From the NCBI GenBank assembly GCA_016795205.1, contig JAEUHZ010000013.1:1-64000 (forward strand): 64,000 nucleotides of DNA, given 5' to 3'. Both the position numbers and the translations under genes were made by a program. Positions 42,655 through 51,780 of this stretch are shown piece after piece. Each line of letters starts with the position of its first letter. The stretch's first letter is position 1. This stretch comes from Planctomycetota bacterium. Lineage in GTDB: Bacteria > Planctomycetota > UBA1135 > GCA-002686595. The notes beneath the pieces were generated by a model that worked only from the letters and a program-made list of their open reading frames with translations, had not been told where the DNA came from and did not search any database.

Positions 42655-42672
42655 GCGCTAAGGAAGCGCTAA
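42655..42672 (-). promoter_or_regulatory. Tandem direct repeat, putative KdpE box
   Basis: GCGCTAA occurs twice on the plus strand, with starts exactly 11 nt apart (42655 and 42666). On the coding strand the units read TTTAGCGCTTC and CTTAGCGCCTC (9 of 11 identical). OmpR/PhoB-family dimers bind direct repeats with 11-nt spacing, and the site lies 10 nt upstream of the candidate -10 of the kdp operon. KdpE is the obvious ligand. Confidence 0.55.
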
Positions 42673-42786
42673 AGCAGGAGGCTCCAGCATCGACTCCCCG
42701 TTGAGATGGCGCGGCAGCGGCGCCTCTCCCCGGACCCGGGCCCGCGGTCGCGCGCCATGTGACTCGCCCGCGGCGAGCGAAGCGGG

Positions 42787-44565
42787 TCAGTGTCCGAGGA
42801 TCTCCAGCTCTGGCCCCAGCCTCGCTGCCCGCACCACGCGCCACACGAACCACGCCTCGGGCGCATGCGGCCCATCGAGCATGTACTCGATGGGCCTCGA
42901 CCACGCATCACGAGCAGGCAGCGGATCGAACACCGCAAGCGGCGGCGCGCGCCGTACCAGCTCGTCGCGCACCGCCCGCAGGACCCGGCGTCGCCCGTCG
43001 CGGTGGCGCTCGAGCACGACCGAGCCCGTCCCGAGGGCGTCGACCCAGGCAGCCGGATCACGCGCGAACTCTGCGCGCGCCTCGGGAGACAGCAGCGGCA
43101 GCTCGCGGAGGTCCTGGCCCAGCCGTGCCCGCGTCGCCGCATCGAGGCTCAGCGTCGCGGCCTGCCACGGCACGAAGTACATCCGTGCCGAGACGAATTC
43201 GGCGCGGAACGCCGCGTCGCGCGGCACGAGCGGCAACTGCACCGTCGGGTCGATGCGGAAGGGGCCGCGCTCGGGATGCTCCTCGATCCAGCGCGCGACG
43301 AGCTCCTGCGTGTCGTCGCGCGTCCGCAGCACGGCGATCTTCACGGCGATCGCCGCCTGGGCGAGCACCAGCACGACCGCTCCCGCGAGCGCCACGCGCT
43401 GCGGGAGGCTGGGGCGAGCGCTGGCGACGCGTGCGACTGCCAACGACGCCAGGACCGCGAGGTAGGGCACGAGCGGCAGCCAGAAGCGCTGGAAGCTGTT
43501 CGAGTACAGGCCGAACACGAGCACATGGGCGAGCGGGTGCGCGCCCACGACGAGCAGCGGAACCCACGGCTCCGCCCCGGAGCGGCCGCGGATCGCCGCG
43601 ACCGCGAGCGCCGCGAGGCCCGCGGCGGCGAGCACGGTGAGCACGGGCTCGTAGTCGCGCAGCGCGCGGGCCAGGCGTGCGAAACCGCCGCCGTCGAAGA
43701 AGCCCGCGTCGACCTGGTGCGCGCCCATGCCCAGGAACGACAGCAGCCTGTCGGCGAGCGTCGCGCCCTGCTCCAGGTCCGGCAGGCCCTCGCCGCGCAG
43801 GAGCAGCGCGAAGGACGCCAGGCACAGTGCGGCCGCGGTGCACAGGCCCAGGAACGGAGCACCCCACCGCGGGCGAGCGCACCACCACCAGGCTGCGGCG
43901 ACCGCGGCGAAGGCGCAGGCGCCGCTGTGCAAGGTCCCCAGGGCCAGCGCCGCCAGACCGCCGGCCAGCACGAAGTCGCCGAAGCGCCCGGTCGAGCGAG
44001 CGCGCAACGAGGCGGCCACGCAGGCCACGGCCAACGTGGTGACGACCGCGTGCGGTCGCCCCATGGACGAGTACCACACCGCGAGCGTGCTCGTGCCGGC
44101 CAGGAAGGCCGCGAGCAGCGCCCAGCGGGCGCCGACGAGGGGGCGCGCGAGCAGCCAGGTCAGAGGGACCATGAGCGCCGAGAAGGCGGCGATGATCCGG
44201 CGGATCCCGAGCACGTCGTGCGCGACCGACGCGCGCAGCGTCTCGAGGCTCGGGTCCTCGGGCACGGGCGCGACCCCGACCAGCGCGTGCGCGGCGAGGC
44301 CGAGCAGTCGCGGGTAGCAGCGCGCGAGCTGGGCCTCCTCAGGGGTCACGGTCTCGCCGCGCGCCACCTGGAGCTGGAGCCACAGGATCTTCTCGTCGCC
44401 CTGCGGGTAATGCGGCAGGTGCCAGTCGAGGCCCACGCAGTGCAGCGCCAGCGCCAGCAGCGTCAGCGCCGCGAGCGCGCCCCACGTCGCCCGCTCCCCC
44501 GCGCCGCTGGCGACCCCGTGAGGCACGGCGCGGCCGGTCTCAGGCCCCGGCGCGCGCGCTGCCAT
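42787..44565 (-). CDS. Polytopic membrane protein, GT-C glycosyltransferase-like
   Basis: About 592 residues with ~10-12 membrane spans over the first ~400, then a soluble C-terminal domain. After the first span (WGALAALTLLALALHCVG) the external loop reads DWHLPHYPQGDEKILWLQLQ, the acidic-pair position of PMT/ArnT-like (GT39/GT83) enzymes that use polyprenyl-phosphate sugars. SSMGRPHAVVTTLAVACV is also typical of the group. Start uncertain: the ATG at 44565 overlaps the DUF2007 gene by 26 nt; a GTG at 44526, 14 nt after that gene's stop, is the alternative. Donor and acceptor unknown. Confidence 0.7.
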   Translation of the reverse strand: MAARAPGPETGRAVPHGVASGAGERATWGALAALTLLALALHCVGLDWHLPHYPQGDEKILWLQLQVARGETVTPEEAQLARCYPRLLGLAAHALVGVAPVPEDPSLETLRASVAHDVLGIRRIIAAFSALMVPLTWLLARPLVGARWALLAAFLAGTSTLAVWYSSMGRPHAVVTTLAVACVAASLRARSTGRFGDFVLAGGLAALALGTLHSGACAFAAVAAAWWWCARPRWGAPFLGLCTAAALCLASFALLLRGEGLPDLEQGATLADRLLSFLGMGAHQVDAGFFDGGGFARLARALRDYEPVLTVLAAAGLAALAVAAIRGRSGAEPWVPLLVVGAHPLAHVLVFGLYSNSFQRFWLPLVPYLAVLASLAVARVASARPSLPQRVALAGAVVLVLAQAAIAVKIAVLRTRDDTQELVARWIEEHPERGPFRIDPTVQLPLVPRDAAFRAEFVSARMYFVPWQAATLSLDAATRARLGQDLRELPLLSPEARAEFARDPAAWVDALGTGSVVLERHRDGRRRVLRAVRDELVRRAPPLAVFDPLPARDAWSRPIEYMLDGPHAPEAWFVWRVVRAARLGPELEILGH

Positions 44566-44842
44566 CCGCGGTCGGCCCCGGTTCCTCACGGCGGACCACG
44601 GCGTCCTCGCCCCAGGCCTCGACGAGCGCGGCACGGGCTGCCGCTCGGGCGCCGCGTGGGACCAGCAGGTTCCCGCGGCGCAACTGCCCGTAGGCCGCCG
44701 CGCCGAACTCGGCGATGTCGAAGTCGGGCCCGTGCACGAGGGACGGGATCCCGGCCTTGGCCAGCACGTCCCGCGCGAGCTCGGCCTCCACCGTGTCGAC
44801 GCCCACGAGGACCACGTCGAACTCGTTCTGGAAGCGCTTCAT
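44540..44842 (-). CDS. Small DUF2007-like protein
   Basis: 100 residues, ATG at 44842. FDVVLVGVDTVEAELARDVL, AKAGIPSLVHGPDFDIAEFG and LLVPRGARAAARAALVEAWG match the pattern of DUF2007 (putative signal-transducing) proteins: a strand, an EAE-containing helix, a short ligand-like loop, then a VP-x-xxAxxA helix. Cytoplasmic. A TAGCCT hexamer 8 nt before the ATG suggests leaderless expression; the glycosyltransferase-like gene overlaps or follows directly. Function unknown. Confidence 0.75.
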   Translation of the reverse strand: MKRFQNEFDVVLVGVDTVEAELARDVLAKAGIPSLVHGPDFDIAEFGAAAYGQLRRGNLLVPRGARAAARAALVEAWGEDAVVRREEPGPTADGSARAGA

Positions 44843-44850
44843 CCGTTCCC

Positions 44851-44856
44851 AGGCTA
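44851..44856 (-). promoter_or_regulatory. TANNNT (TAGCCT), 8 nt before the DUF2007 start
   Basis: Minus-strand hexamer with no Shine-Dalgarno between it and the ATG at 44842. Candidate -10 of a leaderless mRNA. Confidence 0.4.
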
Positions 44857-44980
44857 CCGCGGCGTGCCGCGCCTTGCCGGTGCGGCGGACCTGCGAGTAG
44901 CCTGTTCGCCCCCGAAACTCGGCCGGGCCACGCTCTGGGCGCCGCATCCGGCCCCTGGGCCGACCCGAACACCCCCACCC

Positions 44981-45733
44981 ATGAAGATCGTCGCCACCTT
45001 CAAGCGCGTCCCCACCACCGAGGCCCAGGCCAAGGTCGGCGGCGACGGCAAGACCTTGGACCCGGCCGGCTGGCAGTACATGGCGTCGTTCTACGACGAG
45101 ATCGCGGTCGAGGCCGCGTTGCAGACCAAGGAGAAGCACGGCGGCGACGTGACCGTGCTGACGCTCGGGCCGAGCGAGGCGTCCAAGGAAGTGCGCGAGT
45201 TCCTGGCGCGCGGCGCCGACAGCGGTGTGATCCTGAAGGATGCCGACCCCGCGGCGCGCGACCCGCGCTGGACCGCCAAGGCGCTCGCTGCGAAGGTCCA
45301 GGCGCTGGGCGCCGACGTGGTGTTCACCGGCCGCGTCGCCACGGACCGCGACAACGCCGCGGTCGGCCCGATGTTGGCAACCTACCTGGGCTGGGCCTGC
45401 GTCACCGAGGTCGTGGCGCTCGAGATCTCCGGCGCGGCGGGCACGGCGCAGCGCGAGACCGAGCACGGCGTGGAGACGGTCGCATTCTCGCTCCCGGCGG
45501 TGATCACCTGCAACAAGGGCTTGAACGAGCCGCGCCGCCCGAATCTCAAGGGCATCATGGCCGCCAAGTCGAAGCCGATCGCCGAAGAGTCGCCGTCGGA
45601 CGCCGGCGCACAGGCGGTCGTGCTCTCCGTCGAGCTCCCCCCGGCCCGCAAGGCCGGCCGCATCGTGGGCGAGGGCCTTGCGGGCGTCCCCGCGCTGGTC
45701 GACGCGCTCAAGAACGAAGCCAAGATCCTCTGA
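44981..45733 (+). CDS. etfB: Electron transfer flavoprotein subunit beta
   Basis: 250 residues, ATG at 44981. Starts MKIVATFKRVP as usual for EtfB; the AMP-binding segment includes TGRVATDRDNAAVGPMLATY and the C-terminal half has ITCNKGLNEPRRPNLKGIM, where the family has the recognition-loop region L-x-EPRYP-x-LKGIM. With EtfA it carries electrons from acyl-CoA and related dehydrogenases to the quinone pool. No dehydrogenase or ETF-QO gene is adjacent. A TAGCCT at 44898-44903 could be the -10 of a leadered transcript. Confidence 0.94.
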   Translation: MKIVATFKRVPTTEAQAKVGGDGKTLDPAGWQYMASFYDEIAVEAALQTKEKHGGDVTVLTLGPSEASKEVREFLARGADSGVILKDADPAARDPRWTAKALAAKVQALGADVVFTGRVATDRDNAAVGPMLATYLGWACVTEVVALEISGAAGTAQRETEHGVETVAFSLPAVITCNKGLNEPRRPNLKGIMAAKSKPIAEESPSDAGAQAVVLSVELPPARKAGRIVGEGLAGVPALVDALKNEAKIL

Positions 45734-45743
45734 GAACAGCGCC

Positions 45744-46697
45744 ATGAGCACGATCCTCGTCTTCGTCGAGCAGTCCCACGGCGCGCCGCGGCGCGCGAGC
45801 CTCGAGTGCCTCTCCGCCGCGCGCGCCACCGGGCTGTCCGTGGCCGCCGTCGTCGCCGGCGAGGGCGCCGAGCAGGCCGCGGCCGGGCTCGGCGCCTTCG
45901 GCGCCACGCGGGTGGTCGCGTTGACCGGCGCTGCGCGCTGGAGCGCCGACGCGGTGGCGTCCGACGTCGCCGCCGTCGCGCGGGAGTTGGGCGCGAAGGC
46001 CTTCCTCGCCAGCGCCACCTCCACGGGCAAGGACATCGCCCCGCGGGTGGCCGCGCTGCTCGATTCGACCCTGCTTTCCGATTGCACGGCGCTCACCGCC
46101 GAGGGCGGCACGCTCGTCGCCACGCGTCCGTGGCTCGCGGGCAAGGCGCTCGCCAAGGTCACCTCGACCGCGCCGGTTTTCTGCGCCACGACGCGCCCGA
46201 ACGTGTTCCCGGCTGCGGAATCGGGCGGGACGGCAGAGGTCGTGTCGCGCCCGGCCTCGAACGGCGGGCGCGCCAGCGTGAGCGCCGTCGCCGAGAAGTC
46301 GGGCGGCAAGCTCGACGTGAAGGAAGCCCCGATCGTCGTTTCCGGCGGGCGCGGGCTGCGTGGGCCCGAGAACTTCCACCTGCTCGAGGAGCTGGCGGCG
46401 GCCTTCGGGTCGGCGGCGACCGGCGCGTCGCGCGCGGTGGTCGACGCCGGGTGGCGCCCGCACGCCGAGCAGGTCGGACAGACCGGCAAGACGGTCAGCC
46501 CCAAGCTCTACGTGGCGGTCGGCATCTCGGGCGCGATCCAGCACCTGGCCGGCATGCGCACGTCGAAGGTCATCGTGGCGATCAACAAGGACGCCGACGC
46601 CCCGATCTTCAAGATCGCGGACTTCGGGCTGGTGGGCGACGCGCTCGAGGTCCTCCCGGCGCTGACCAAGGCCGTGGCCGCGGCGCGCGCGCGCTGA
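45744..46697 (+). CDS. etfA: Electron transfer flavoprotein subunit alpha
   Basis: 317 residues, ATG at 45744, 10 nt after etfB. N-terminal domain [21 protein letters not shown]-terminal FAD domain with [40 protein letters not shown] and [18 protein letters not shown], then [20 protein letters not shown]. These are the standard FAD-contacting segments. Forms a heterodimer with EtfB. Confidence 0.95.
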   Translation: MSTILVFVEQSHGAPRRASLECLSAARATGLSVAAVVAGEGAEQAAAGLGAFGATRVVALTGAARWSADAVASDVAAVARELGAKAFLASATSTGKDIAPRVAALLDSTLLSDCTALTAEGGTLVATRPWLAGKALAKVTSTAPVFCATTRPNVFPAAESGGTAEVVSRPASNGGRASVSAVAEKSGGKLDVKEAPIVVSGGRGLRGPENFHLLEELAAAFGSAATGASRAVVDAGWRPHAEQVGQTGKTVSPKLYVAVGISGAIQHLAGMRTSKVIVAINKDADAPIFKIADFGLVGDALEVLPALTKAVAAARAR

Positions 46698-46765
46698 ACG
46701 CTGCGGCTGGACCGGGGAGCGCCGCGCTGCACACCCGTCCCGGCGATCCGCGGCGCGGTCCCGGG

Positions 46766-46771
46766 TAGTCT
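46766..46771 (+). promoter_or_regulatory. TANNNT (TAGTCT), 6 nt before the start at 46778
   Basis: No ribosome-binding sequence lies between this hexamer and the GTG. Candidate -10 of a leaderless mRNA. Confidence 0.4.
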
Positions 46772-46777
46772 CCGCGC

Positions 46778-49045
46778 GTGAGCTTGGACGACGCCATCCC
46801 CCGGGGTCTCCCGCGCCGCGTGCTGCTGTGCGTGCTGGCGCTGGGAGCGCTGCTGCAGGCCGTGATCGTGGCCGATGGCTTCGCCTCGAACCCGCTGGCG
46901 CGCAATCCGCTCAACGACGCGGCCGAGTACTGGAGCTGGGGCGGCGAGATCGGTCGTGGACACCTCGTCGGCTCGACGCCTTTCCTGTCCGCGCCGCTCT
47001 ATCCCTACGTCGTGGGTGGGGTGCGCGCACTGGGCGGCGGCCTGCCGGCGCTGGCGGCGCTGCAGGTCGCGCTCCACGTGCTGACGGCCGCGCTGGTGGC
47101 ACGCTGCGCCGGCGCGCGCTTCGGTGCGCCGGCCGGGATCCTGGGCGCGGCGCTGTACCTGATCCTCCAGGATCCGGCCTTCCACACGGGCCGCGTGCTG
47201 AACTGCACGCTGCAAGCGCTCGCGACCGCCTGGATCTGGGAGCGCGCGATCGCCGCCGGCGAGCGTCTCGACCTGCGCCGCGCGCTGGGTCTGGGGGCCG
47301 CGATCGGCGTCGGGGCGCTGGCGAACCCGACCTACGCACCGCTCGCGGTGGCGCTCCCCGCGTGGCTCGTCTGGAAGCACGGGTTCGAGGCCGTGGTCGC
47401 GCGCCGGGCTGCGGCCTGCGCGCTGACGGCGGTGCTCGCCATCGCGCCGGCGACGCTGCACAACTGGCTCGCCGCGCGCGAGTTCGTGCCGCTCAGCGCG
47501 CAGGCCGGCTTGGGCTTCTACCACGGGAACCAGCCCAGCTCGCAGGGGCTCTTCACGGCCGCGGCGGGCGTGTCGACCGACCGCGTGAAGCAGAACCTGG
47601 ACGCGCGCGCGGCGGTGCGCGACGAGACCGACGGCACCTGGAAGGACACGAGCCGCGTCTACCTGCGCAGGGGCCTGGGGTTCTGGGCCGCCGATCCGCT
47701 GGCCGCGGCCGTCCTGACCGCGAAGAAGGTCTGGTGGTTCTTCGGCGGCCGCACCTACGGCGACGTCTACGTCGCGGAGCTGGAGGTCGAGGACGGCGCC
47801 GCACGCGCGCTGGCCTTGGCGCCGATGCCCGTGGCCTGGTGGACGATGCCGGGGGCACTGGTGCTCCTGGCGCTGGCGCGTCGGCCGCGTGAGCACGCGC
47901 CGGAGATCCTGCTGTGGCTCGCCACGTTCCTGGTCGTGGCTGCGTTCTGGTACTCGCCGCGCTACCGCTTGCCCGTCGTGCCACTCGTGGCCGGCTTCGG
48001 CGGCGCGGCGCTCGTGACGCTGGGTGCCTGGCAGCGCGACCGCGCCCGCGCCGCCGCGGTCGCGCTGGCGCTGGCGGCCTCGGCGGCCACGGCCGCGGCG
48101 CTGCGCGCCAGCGGTCGCGACGATCCCGCGGCGTTCAGGCCGCAGTTCGAGCTCCAGATGGGCGACGCGTACCTGGCCGAGGAGGCGCTGCCCGAGGCCG
48201 CCGCGCGCTACGAGCGCGCAGCCTCCTTGGGCGCGCCCGGAGCCGGCGCGCGGCGCGCGGACGTGCTCCGTCGCATGGGCCGCACCGAGCAAGCGCTCGA
48301 CGCGCTGCGGCGCGCGGTCGCAGCCGATCCGCGCAACCCGGTGGCGCGCCGCGGCCTGGCCATCGCGCTCGTGCAGGCCGGCGATCTGGCCGGCGCGCGG
48401 GCCGAGTTCGAGGCGGCGATCGCCAACGACGCGCACGATTGGGAGGCCTGGTCGGGGCTCGGCAACGTCCGGCTGGCGCAGGGCGACGCGCGCGGCGCGG
48501 CCGACGCCCAGCGGCACGCGCTGGCGCTGGCTCCGGGCTTCGTGAACGGGCACGCCAACCTGGCGCGCGCCCTCGAGGCGCTGGGCGAGCTCGACGGGGC
48601 CGAGTCGGCGTTCCGCGCCGCGCTGGCCATCGACCCGGGCTCGGTCAACGCCTTGGGCGGCCTGGGCGATCTGCTCGTGGCGCGCGGACGTTGGCGCGAG
48701 GGGCTCGAGCGCCTGCGCGAGCTGCGCCGGCGCGAGCCCACGAACCGCGGGCTGGCGCTGACCCTGGCCTGGTGGCTCGCCGCGTGCCCCGACCCCGCGG
48801 CGCGCGACCCGCGCGAGGCCTTGGCGCTCGTGGCGCGCGAGCTCGAAGCGCCCGTGGACGACCCACTCGTCCTGGACTCCCTGGCCGCCGTGCTGGCGGC
48901 CAACGGACGCTTCCAGGAGGCCCACGCGCTGGCGGAGCGCGCGCTCGCGCGCCTGCGCAGCACGGGGCCGAGCGAGCCGATCCCCGAGGTCGAAGCGCGC
49001 GCCGCGCTGTATGCCGCCGGCCGGGCCTTCACGCTCCCGCCTTGA
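46778..49045 (+). CDS. GT-C-like membrane protein with C-terminal TPR domain
   Basis: 755 residues from GTG at 46778. The first ~440 hold about nine or ten membrane spans. After the first span ([20 protein letters not shown]) comes [20 protein letters not shown] and then [20 protein letters not shown], the DAxxY...PLYPY pattern of GT39/GT83-like transferases. From ~455 to the end are tetratricopeptide repeats ([40 protein letters not shown]). The fusion suggests a membrane glycosyltransferase that docks proteins or substrates through its extracytoplasmic TPR part. It follows etfA by 80 nt and seems unrelated to it. Confidence 0.8.
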   Translation: MSLDDAIPRGLPRRVLLCVLALGALLQAVIVADGFASNPLARNPLNDAAEYWSWGGEIGRGHLVGSTPFLSAPLYPYVVGGVRALGGGLPALAALQVALHVLTAALVARCAGARFGAPAGILGAALYLILQDPAFHTGRVLNCTLQALATAWIWERAIAAGERLDLRRALGLGAAIGVGALANPTYAPLAVALPAWLVWKHGFEAVVARRAAACALTAVLAIAPATLHNWLAAREFVPLSAQAGLGFYHGNQPSSQGLFTAAAGVSTDRVKQNLDARAAVRDETDGTWKDTSRVYLRRGLGFWAADPLAAAVLTAKKVWWFFGGRTYGDVYVAELEVEDGAARALALAPMPVAWWTMPGALVLLALARRPREHAPEILLWLATFLVVAAFWYSPRYRLPVVPLVAGFGGAALVTLGAWQRDRARAAAVALALAASAATAAALRASGRDDPAAFRPQFELQMGDAYLAEEALPEAAARYERAASLGAPGAGARRADVLRRMGRTEQALDALRRAVAADPRNPVARRGLAIALVQAGDLAGARAEFEAAIANDAHDWEAWSGLGNVRLAQGDARGAADAQRHALALAPGFVNGHANLARALEALGELDGAESAFRAALAIDPGSVNALGGLGDLLVARGRWREGLERLRELRRREPTNRGLALTLAWWLAACPDPAARDPREALALVARELEAPVDDPLVLDSLAAVLAANGRFQEAHALAERALARLRSTGPSEPIPEVEARAALYAAGRAFTLPP

Positions 49046-49052
49046 CCGCCGC

Positions 49053-49058
49053 TATCCT
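49053..49058 (+). promoter_or_regulatory. TANNNT (TATCCT), 9 nt before the phhB start
   Basis: Directly between the preceding stop and the ATG at 49068, with no Shine-Dalgarno. Candidate -10 of the phhB-yceH-channel unit. Confidence 0.45.
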
Positions 49059-49067
49059 GCGCGCCCC

Positions 49068-49355
49068 ATGGCCCGCGCGCTGCTCTCCGCCGAGGAAGTC
49101 CGTGCGCGCCTCGTGCGCGTCCCCGCGTGGACCGTCGCGGACGGCAGGCTGCGACGCGAGTGGCGCTTCGCCGACTTCTCGGCAGCCTTCGGCTTCATGG
49201 CGCGCGTCGCGCTGCTCGCCGAGCGGGCCGACCACCATCCGGACTGGTCCAACGGCTACGGACGCGTGACGATCGAGCTCGTGACGCACGCTGCCGGCGG
49301 GCTGACGGCGCACGATTTCGACCTGGCCGAGGCCATCGACCGCCTGGGTGCCTGA
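49068..49355 (+). CDS. phhB: Pterin-4a-carbinolamine dehydratase
   Basis: 95 residues, ATG at 49068. The family signature is complete: [20 protein letters not shown] followed by [18 protein letters not shown], with the HHP catalytic histidines. N-terminal [20 protein letters not shown] is also typical of PCD/DCoH. It dehydrates 4a-hydroxytetrahydropterin formed by aromatic amino acid hydroxylases; no such hydroxylase is in the window, so it may serve molybdopterin or other pterin chemistry. First gene of a three-gene run. Confidence 0.94.
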   Translation: MARALLSAEEVRARLVRVPAWTVADGRLRREWRFADFSAAFGFMARVALLAERADHHPDWSNGYGRVTIELVTHAAGGLTAHDFDLAEAIDRLGA

Positions 49356-49365
49356 GAGGCAGCGC

Positions 49366-50082
49366 ATGGACGACGCACGCAAGCTGGATCCGATCGAGGC
49401 ACGGCTCTTGGGCGTGCTCGTCGAGAAGGAGCTGACGACCCCGGAGCAGTACCCGCTGTCGCTCAACGCGCTGACCGCGGGCTGCAACCAGAAGTCGAAC
49501 CGCGACCCGGTGCTCGAGTTCTCCGAGGCCGAGGTGCACGCGGCGACCGGCAAGCTGATCGTGAAAGGCTGGGCCGGAGCCGTGCACCCGGCCGGCAGCC
49601 GGGTCGAACGCTTCCGCCACAACGCGGCCGAGGTGCTGGGCGTCGGGAGGGCCCAGATCGCGATCCTGGCCGAGCTCCTGCTGCGTGGGCCGCAGCAGCC
49701 GGGCGAGTTGCGCGCCCGCGCCGCGCGCATGGTGGAGTTGCCGACGCAGCCGGCCCTGCTCGAGGCGCTCGAACCGCTGCTCGCGCGGGGCCTCGTCGCG
49801 CGGCTCGAGCGCGAGCCCGGCGCGCGGGCCGAGAGCTACGGGCAGACGCTCGCGCCGCTGGCCCACCCGCCGCGCACCGCGGCGGCCGGCGCGTCGCACG
49901 GGGCGGCTCCGCACCCGGCCGCCCTCCCCACGCCGCCGGTGGCGCCCGCGCCGGCCGTCACGCCGGGCGAGCTCGCGGCCGTGGACCGGCGCGTCAGCGA
50001 GCTGGCGGCCGAGATCCAACTGTTGCGTCGCCAGCTCTCGAACCTGGCCTGGAAGCTCGGCGAGAAGCTCGATCCGCAATGA
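49366..50082 (+). CDS. yceH: YceH-family (DUF480) protein
   Basis: 238 residues, ATG at 49366 with a GAGAGG just upstream. Two winged-helix units: LDPIEARLLGVLVEKELTTP, EQYPLSLNALTAGCNQKSNR and RFRHNAAEVLGVGRAQIAIL, AELLLRGPQQPGELRARAAR. These are hallmark stretches of the conserved YceH/UPF0502 family. A Pro/Ala linker then leads to a C-terminal coiled coil (AVDRRVSELAAEIQLLRRQL). Biochemical role not established; DNA binding is inferred from the fold. Overlaps the next gene by 4 nt. Confidence 0.93.
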   Translation: MDDARKLDPIEARLLGVLVEKELTTPEQYPLSLNALTAGCNQKSNRDPVLEFSEAEVHAATGKLIVKGWAGAVHPAGSRVERFRHNAAEVLGVGRAQIAILAELLLRGPQQPGELRARAARMVELPTQPALLEALEPLLARGLVARLEREPGARAESYGQTLAPLAHPPRTAAAGASHGAAPHPAALPTPPVAPAPAVTPGELAAVDRRVSELAAEIQLLRRQLSNLAWKLGEKLDPQ

Positions 50083-50915
50083 GCGCGCCCTCCGCTTCCG
50101 AGCCGCGCGCCGCCGCCGCGGCGCGCGCCTGTGTCGAGGCCCGCTGGTTCGGCCGCGGCGTCATCGCGCTGATCCTGGCCAACGCGGTGCTCATGGGCCT
50201 GGAGACCTGGCCCGAGATCACGCGCGGAAGCGAGGCGCTGTTCCGCGGCCTCCACGTGGCCTTCCAGGCCGCGTTCGTCCTGGAGATCGGCCTGCGCGTG
50301 GTCGCGCACCTGCCACGCCCGGGGAGCTTCTTCCGCGACGGCTGGAACGTCTTCGACTTCACCGTCGTCGCGCTGTCGTTGCTGCCGGCCGCCGGGCCGC
50401 TGGCGACCCTGGCGCGCGTGGCACGCGTGCTGCGCATCGCGCGGCTCGTCTCGGCGCTGCCGGACCTGCGGCTGATCATCGACACGATGCTGCGCTCGAT
50501 CCCGTCCATGGGCCACGTGCTGCTCATGCAGGGACTCTTGATCTACGTGTACGGGGTGCTGGGCTGGCACCTGTTCGGGGAGGCCGATCCCGAGCGCTGG
50601 GGCACGCTGGTCAGCGCCTGCGGCTCGCTGTTCCAGATCCTGACCCTCGAGGGTTGGGTCGAGATGGCCGAGGCGGTGCGCGGTTCGACGGCGGGCGTGT
50701 GGATCTTCTTCGGCAGCTACATCGTCATCGCGGTCTTCGTGCTGATCAACCTGTTCATCGCGGTGGTCTTGAACAACCTGGAGAAGACGCGGCGCGAGAG
50801 CGAGGACGAGGCCCGCAGCGCGGCGGTCGGCTCGGACCTGGGCGCGCGGCTGGCCGCGGCCGAGCAGGCGCTCGCGGACCTGCGCACGGCGCTCGAGCGG
50901 CGCGGGGCCGGCTGA
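50079..50915 (+). CDS. Voltage-gated sodium-channel-like ion transport protein
   Basis: 278 residues; the ATG overlaps the yceH stop (ATGA). One six-span domain: S1 ~26-45, S2 ~55-76, S3 ~90-105; S4 with arginines 113, 116, 119 and 122 at every third position (LARVARVLRIAR); S5 ~145-168; pore loop with TLEGW (189-193); S6 ~210-235. TLEGW occupies the place of the TLESW filter of NaChBac. A short C-terminal coiled coil (~253-275) resembles the tetramerisation helix of bacterial sodium channels. It should form homotetramers in the inner membrane. Sodium selectivity is inferred from the Glu in the filter; Ser-to-Gly makes the exact selectivity uncertain. Confidence 0.87.
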   Translation: MSAPSASEPRAAAAARACVEARWFGRGVIALILANAVLMGLETWPEITRGSEALFRGLHVAFQAAFVLEIGLRVVAHLPRPGSFFRDGWNVFDFTVVALSLLPAAGPLATLARVARVLRIARLVSALPDLRLIIDTMLRSIPSMGHVLLMQGLLIYVYGVLGWHLFGEADPERWGTLVSACGSLFQILTLEGWVEMAEAVRGSTAGVWIFFGSYIVIAVFVLINLFIAVVLNNLEKTRRESEDEARSAAVGSDLGARLAAAEQALADLRTALERRGAG

Positions 50916-50925
50916 GCCACGACCG

Positions 50926-51717
50926 TCAGCGCACCGGCTCGGATGCCAGCACGTCGGCCAGCTCGGCCGCCACGGAGAGCGCGATCGAGGCCGGCTCCTT
51001 CGAGCGCTTCGAGAGCCCGATCGGACAACGCACACGCGCGAGTTGATCCGCGGGGATTCCACGCTGCGCGAGACGCTGCCGGAAGCGCGCCCACTTGCGC
51101 TCGGAGCCGATCAGCCCGACGTAGGGGAAGCCGCGGCGCACGGCGCGCGCCAGGACCTCGAGGTCCAAGGCGTGGCTGTGCGTCATGACCAGCACCAGCG
51201 CGTCCTCGGGCAGTGCGTCGACCTCCGCCTCGGGGGCGTCGACGGACAGCAGCTCGTAGGGCCGCTGCGCCGCGAGGCGCGGCTGGATCTCGGCCTCCTC
51301 GCGTGGGTCGATCAGCACGACGTCGGCCTGGAGCCACGGCGCGAGCCCGGCGAGCGCCTGGGCCACGTGACCCGCTCCGAACACCGCCACGCGTCGGCGC
51401 GTCCAGGGAAAGGTCTCGTAGAACACGGTCACGCGGCCCCCGCAGCACTGTCCGGCCGATTCCCCGAGCGGGTAGGACACGGACTCCGAGACGGGCTCAC
51501 GCCGCCGCAAGAGCGCGGCCGCGTGCTCGATCGCGAGCCGCTCCAGGTTGCCCCCGCCGATCGTGCCGAACGCGAGGCGACCGCCCGACACGACCATGCG
51601 CGCACCGGGGTCGCGCGGGCCGCTGCCGTCGAGGTCGGTCACGACGACCAGCGCGCACGGCTCGCGACGGGCCTTGTGCGCGGCGAGGGCCTCGATCCAG
51701 TCCTGGGGATGATCCAC
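50926..51717 (-). CDS. XdhC-family protein (molybdenum cofactor insertion)
   Basis: 263 residues from GTG at 51717. N-terminal XdhC/CoxI domain with TDLDGSGPRDPGARMVVSGG, GTIGGGNLE and the paired Cys of ESAGQCCGGRVTVFYE; C-terminal Rossmann-like XdhC_C domain with VAVFGAGHVAQALAGLAPW, VMTHSHALDLEVL and YVGLIGSERKWARFRQRL. Known members bind and sulfurate the molybdenum cofactor for xanthine dehydrogenase-type enzymes. No such enzyme is nearby. Divergent from the flavoprotein at 51781, with only 63 nt between. Confidence 0.92.
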   Translation of the reverse strand: MDHPQDWIEALAAHKARREPCALVVVTDLDGSGPRDPGARMVVSGGRLAFGTIGGGNLERLAIEHAAALLRRREPVSESVSYPLGESAGQCCGGRVTVFYETFPWTRRRVAVFGAGHVAQALAGLAPWLQADVVLIDPREEAEIQPRLAAQRPYELLSVDAPEAEVDALPEDALVLVMTHSHALDLEVLARAVRRGFPYVGLIGSERKWARFRQRLAQRGIPADQLARVRCPIGLSKRSKEPASIALSVAAELADVLASEPVR

Positions 51718-51727
51718 GGCAGCAGCG

Positions 51728-51733
51728 AGTGTA
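51728..51733 (-). promoter_or_regulatory. TANNNT (TACACT), 10 nt before the xdhC-like start
   Basis: Minus-strand hexamer in the 63-nt divergent gap; no Shine-Dalgarno before the GTG at 51717. Candidate -10 of a leaderless mRNA. Confidence 0.45.
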
Positions 51734-51768
51734 GCGGCGGCGTATTCCGGCGCGGGCGTGTCCGCCCC

Positions 51769-51774
51769 TAGGAT
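51769..51774 (+). promoter_or_regulatory. TANNNT (TAGGAT), 6 nt before the flavoprotein start
   Basis: Plus-strand partner of the site at 51728-51733. The two hexamers are about 35 nt apart, so their polymerases would compete or be co-regulated. Confidence 0.45.
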
Positions 51775-51780
51775 GCCGCG

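Noticed and set aside
46717-46756. Hairpin GCGCCGCG/CGCGGCGC after etfA as a terminator
   Set aside because: The loop of 24 nt is long and the arms are simple GC alternation, likely by chance in this composition.
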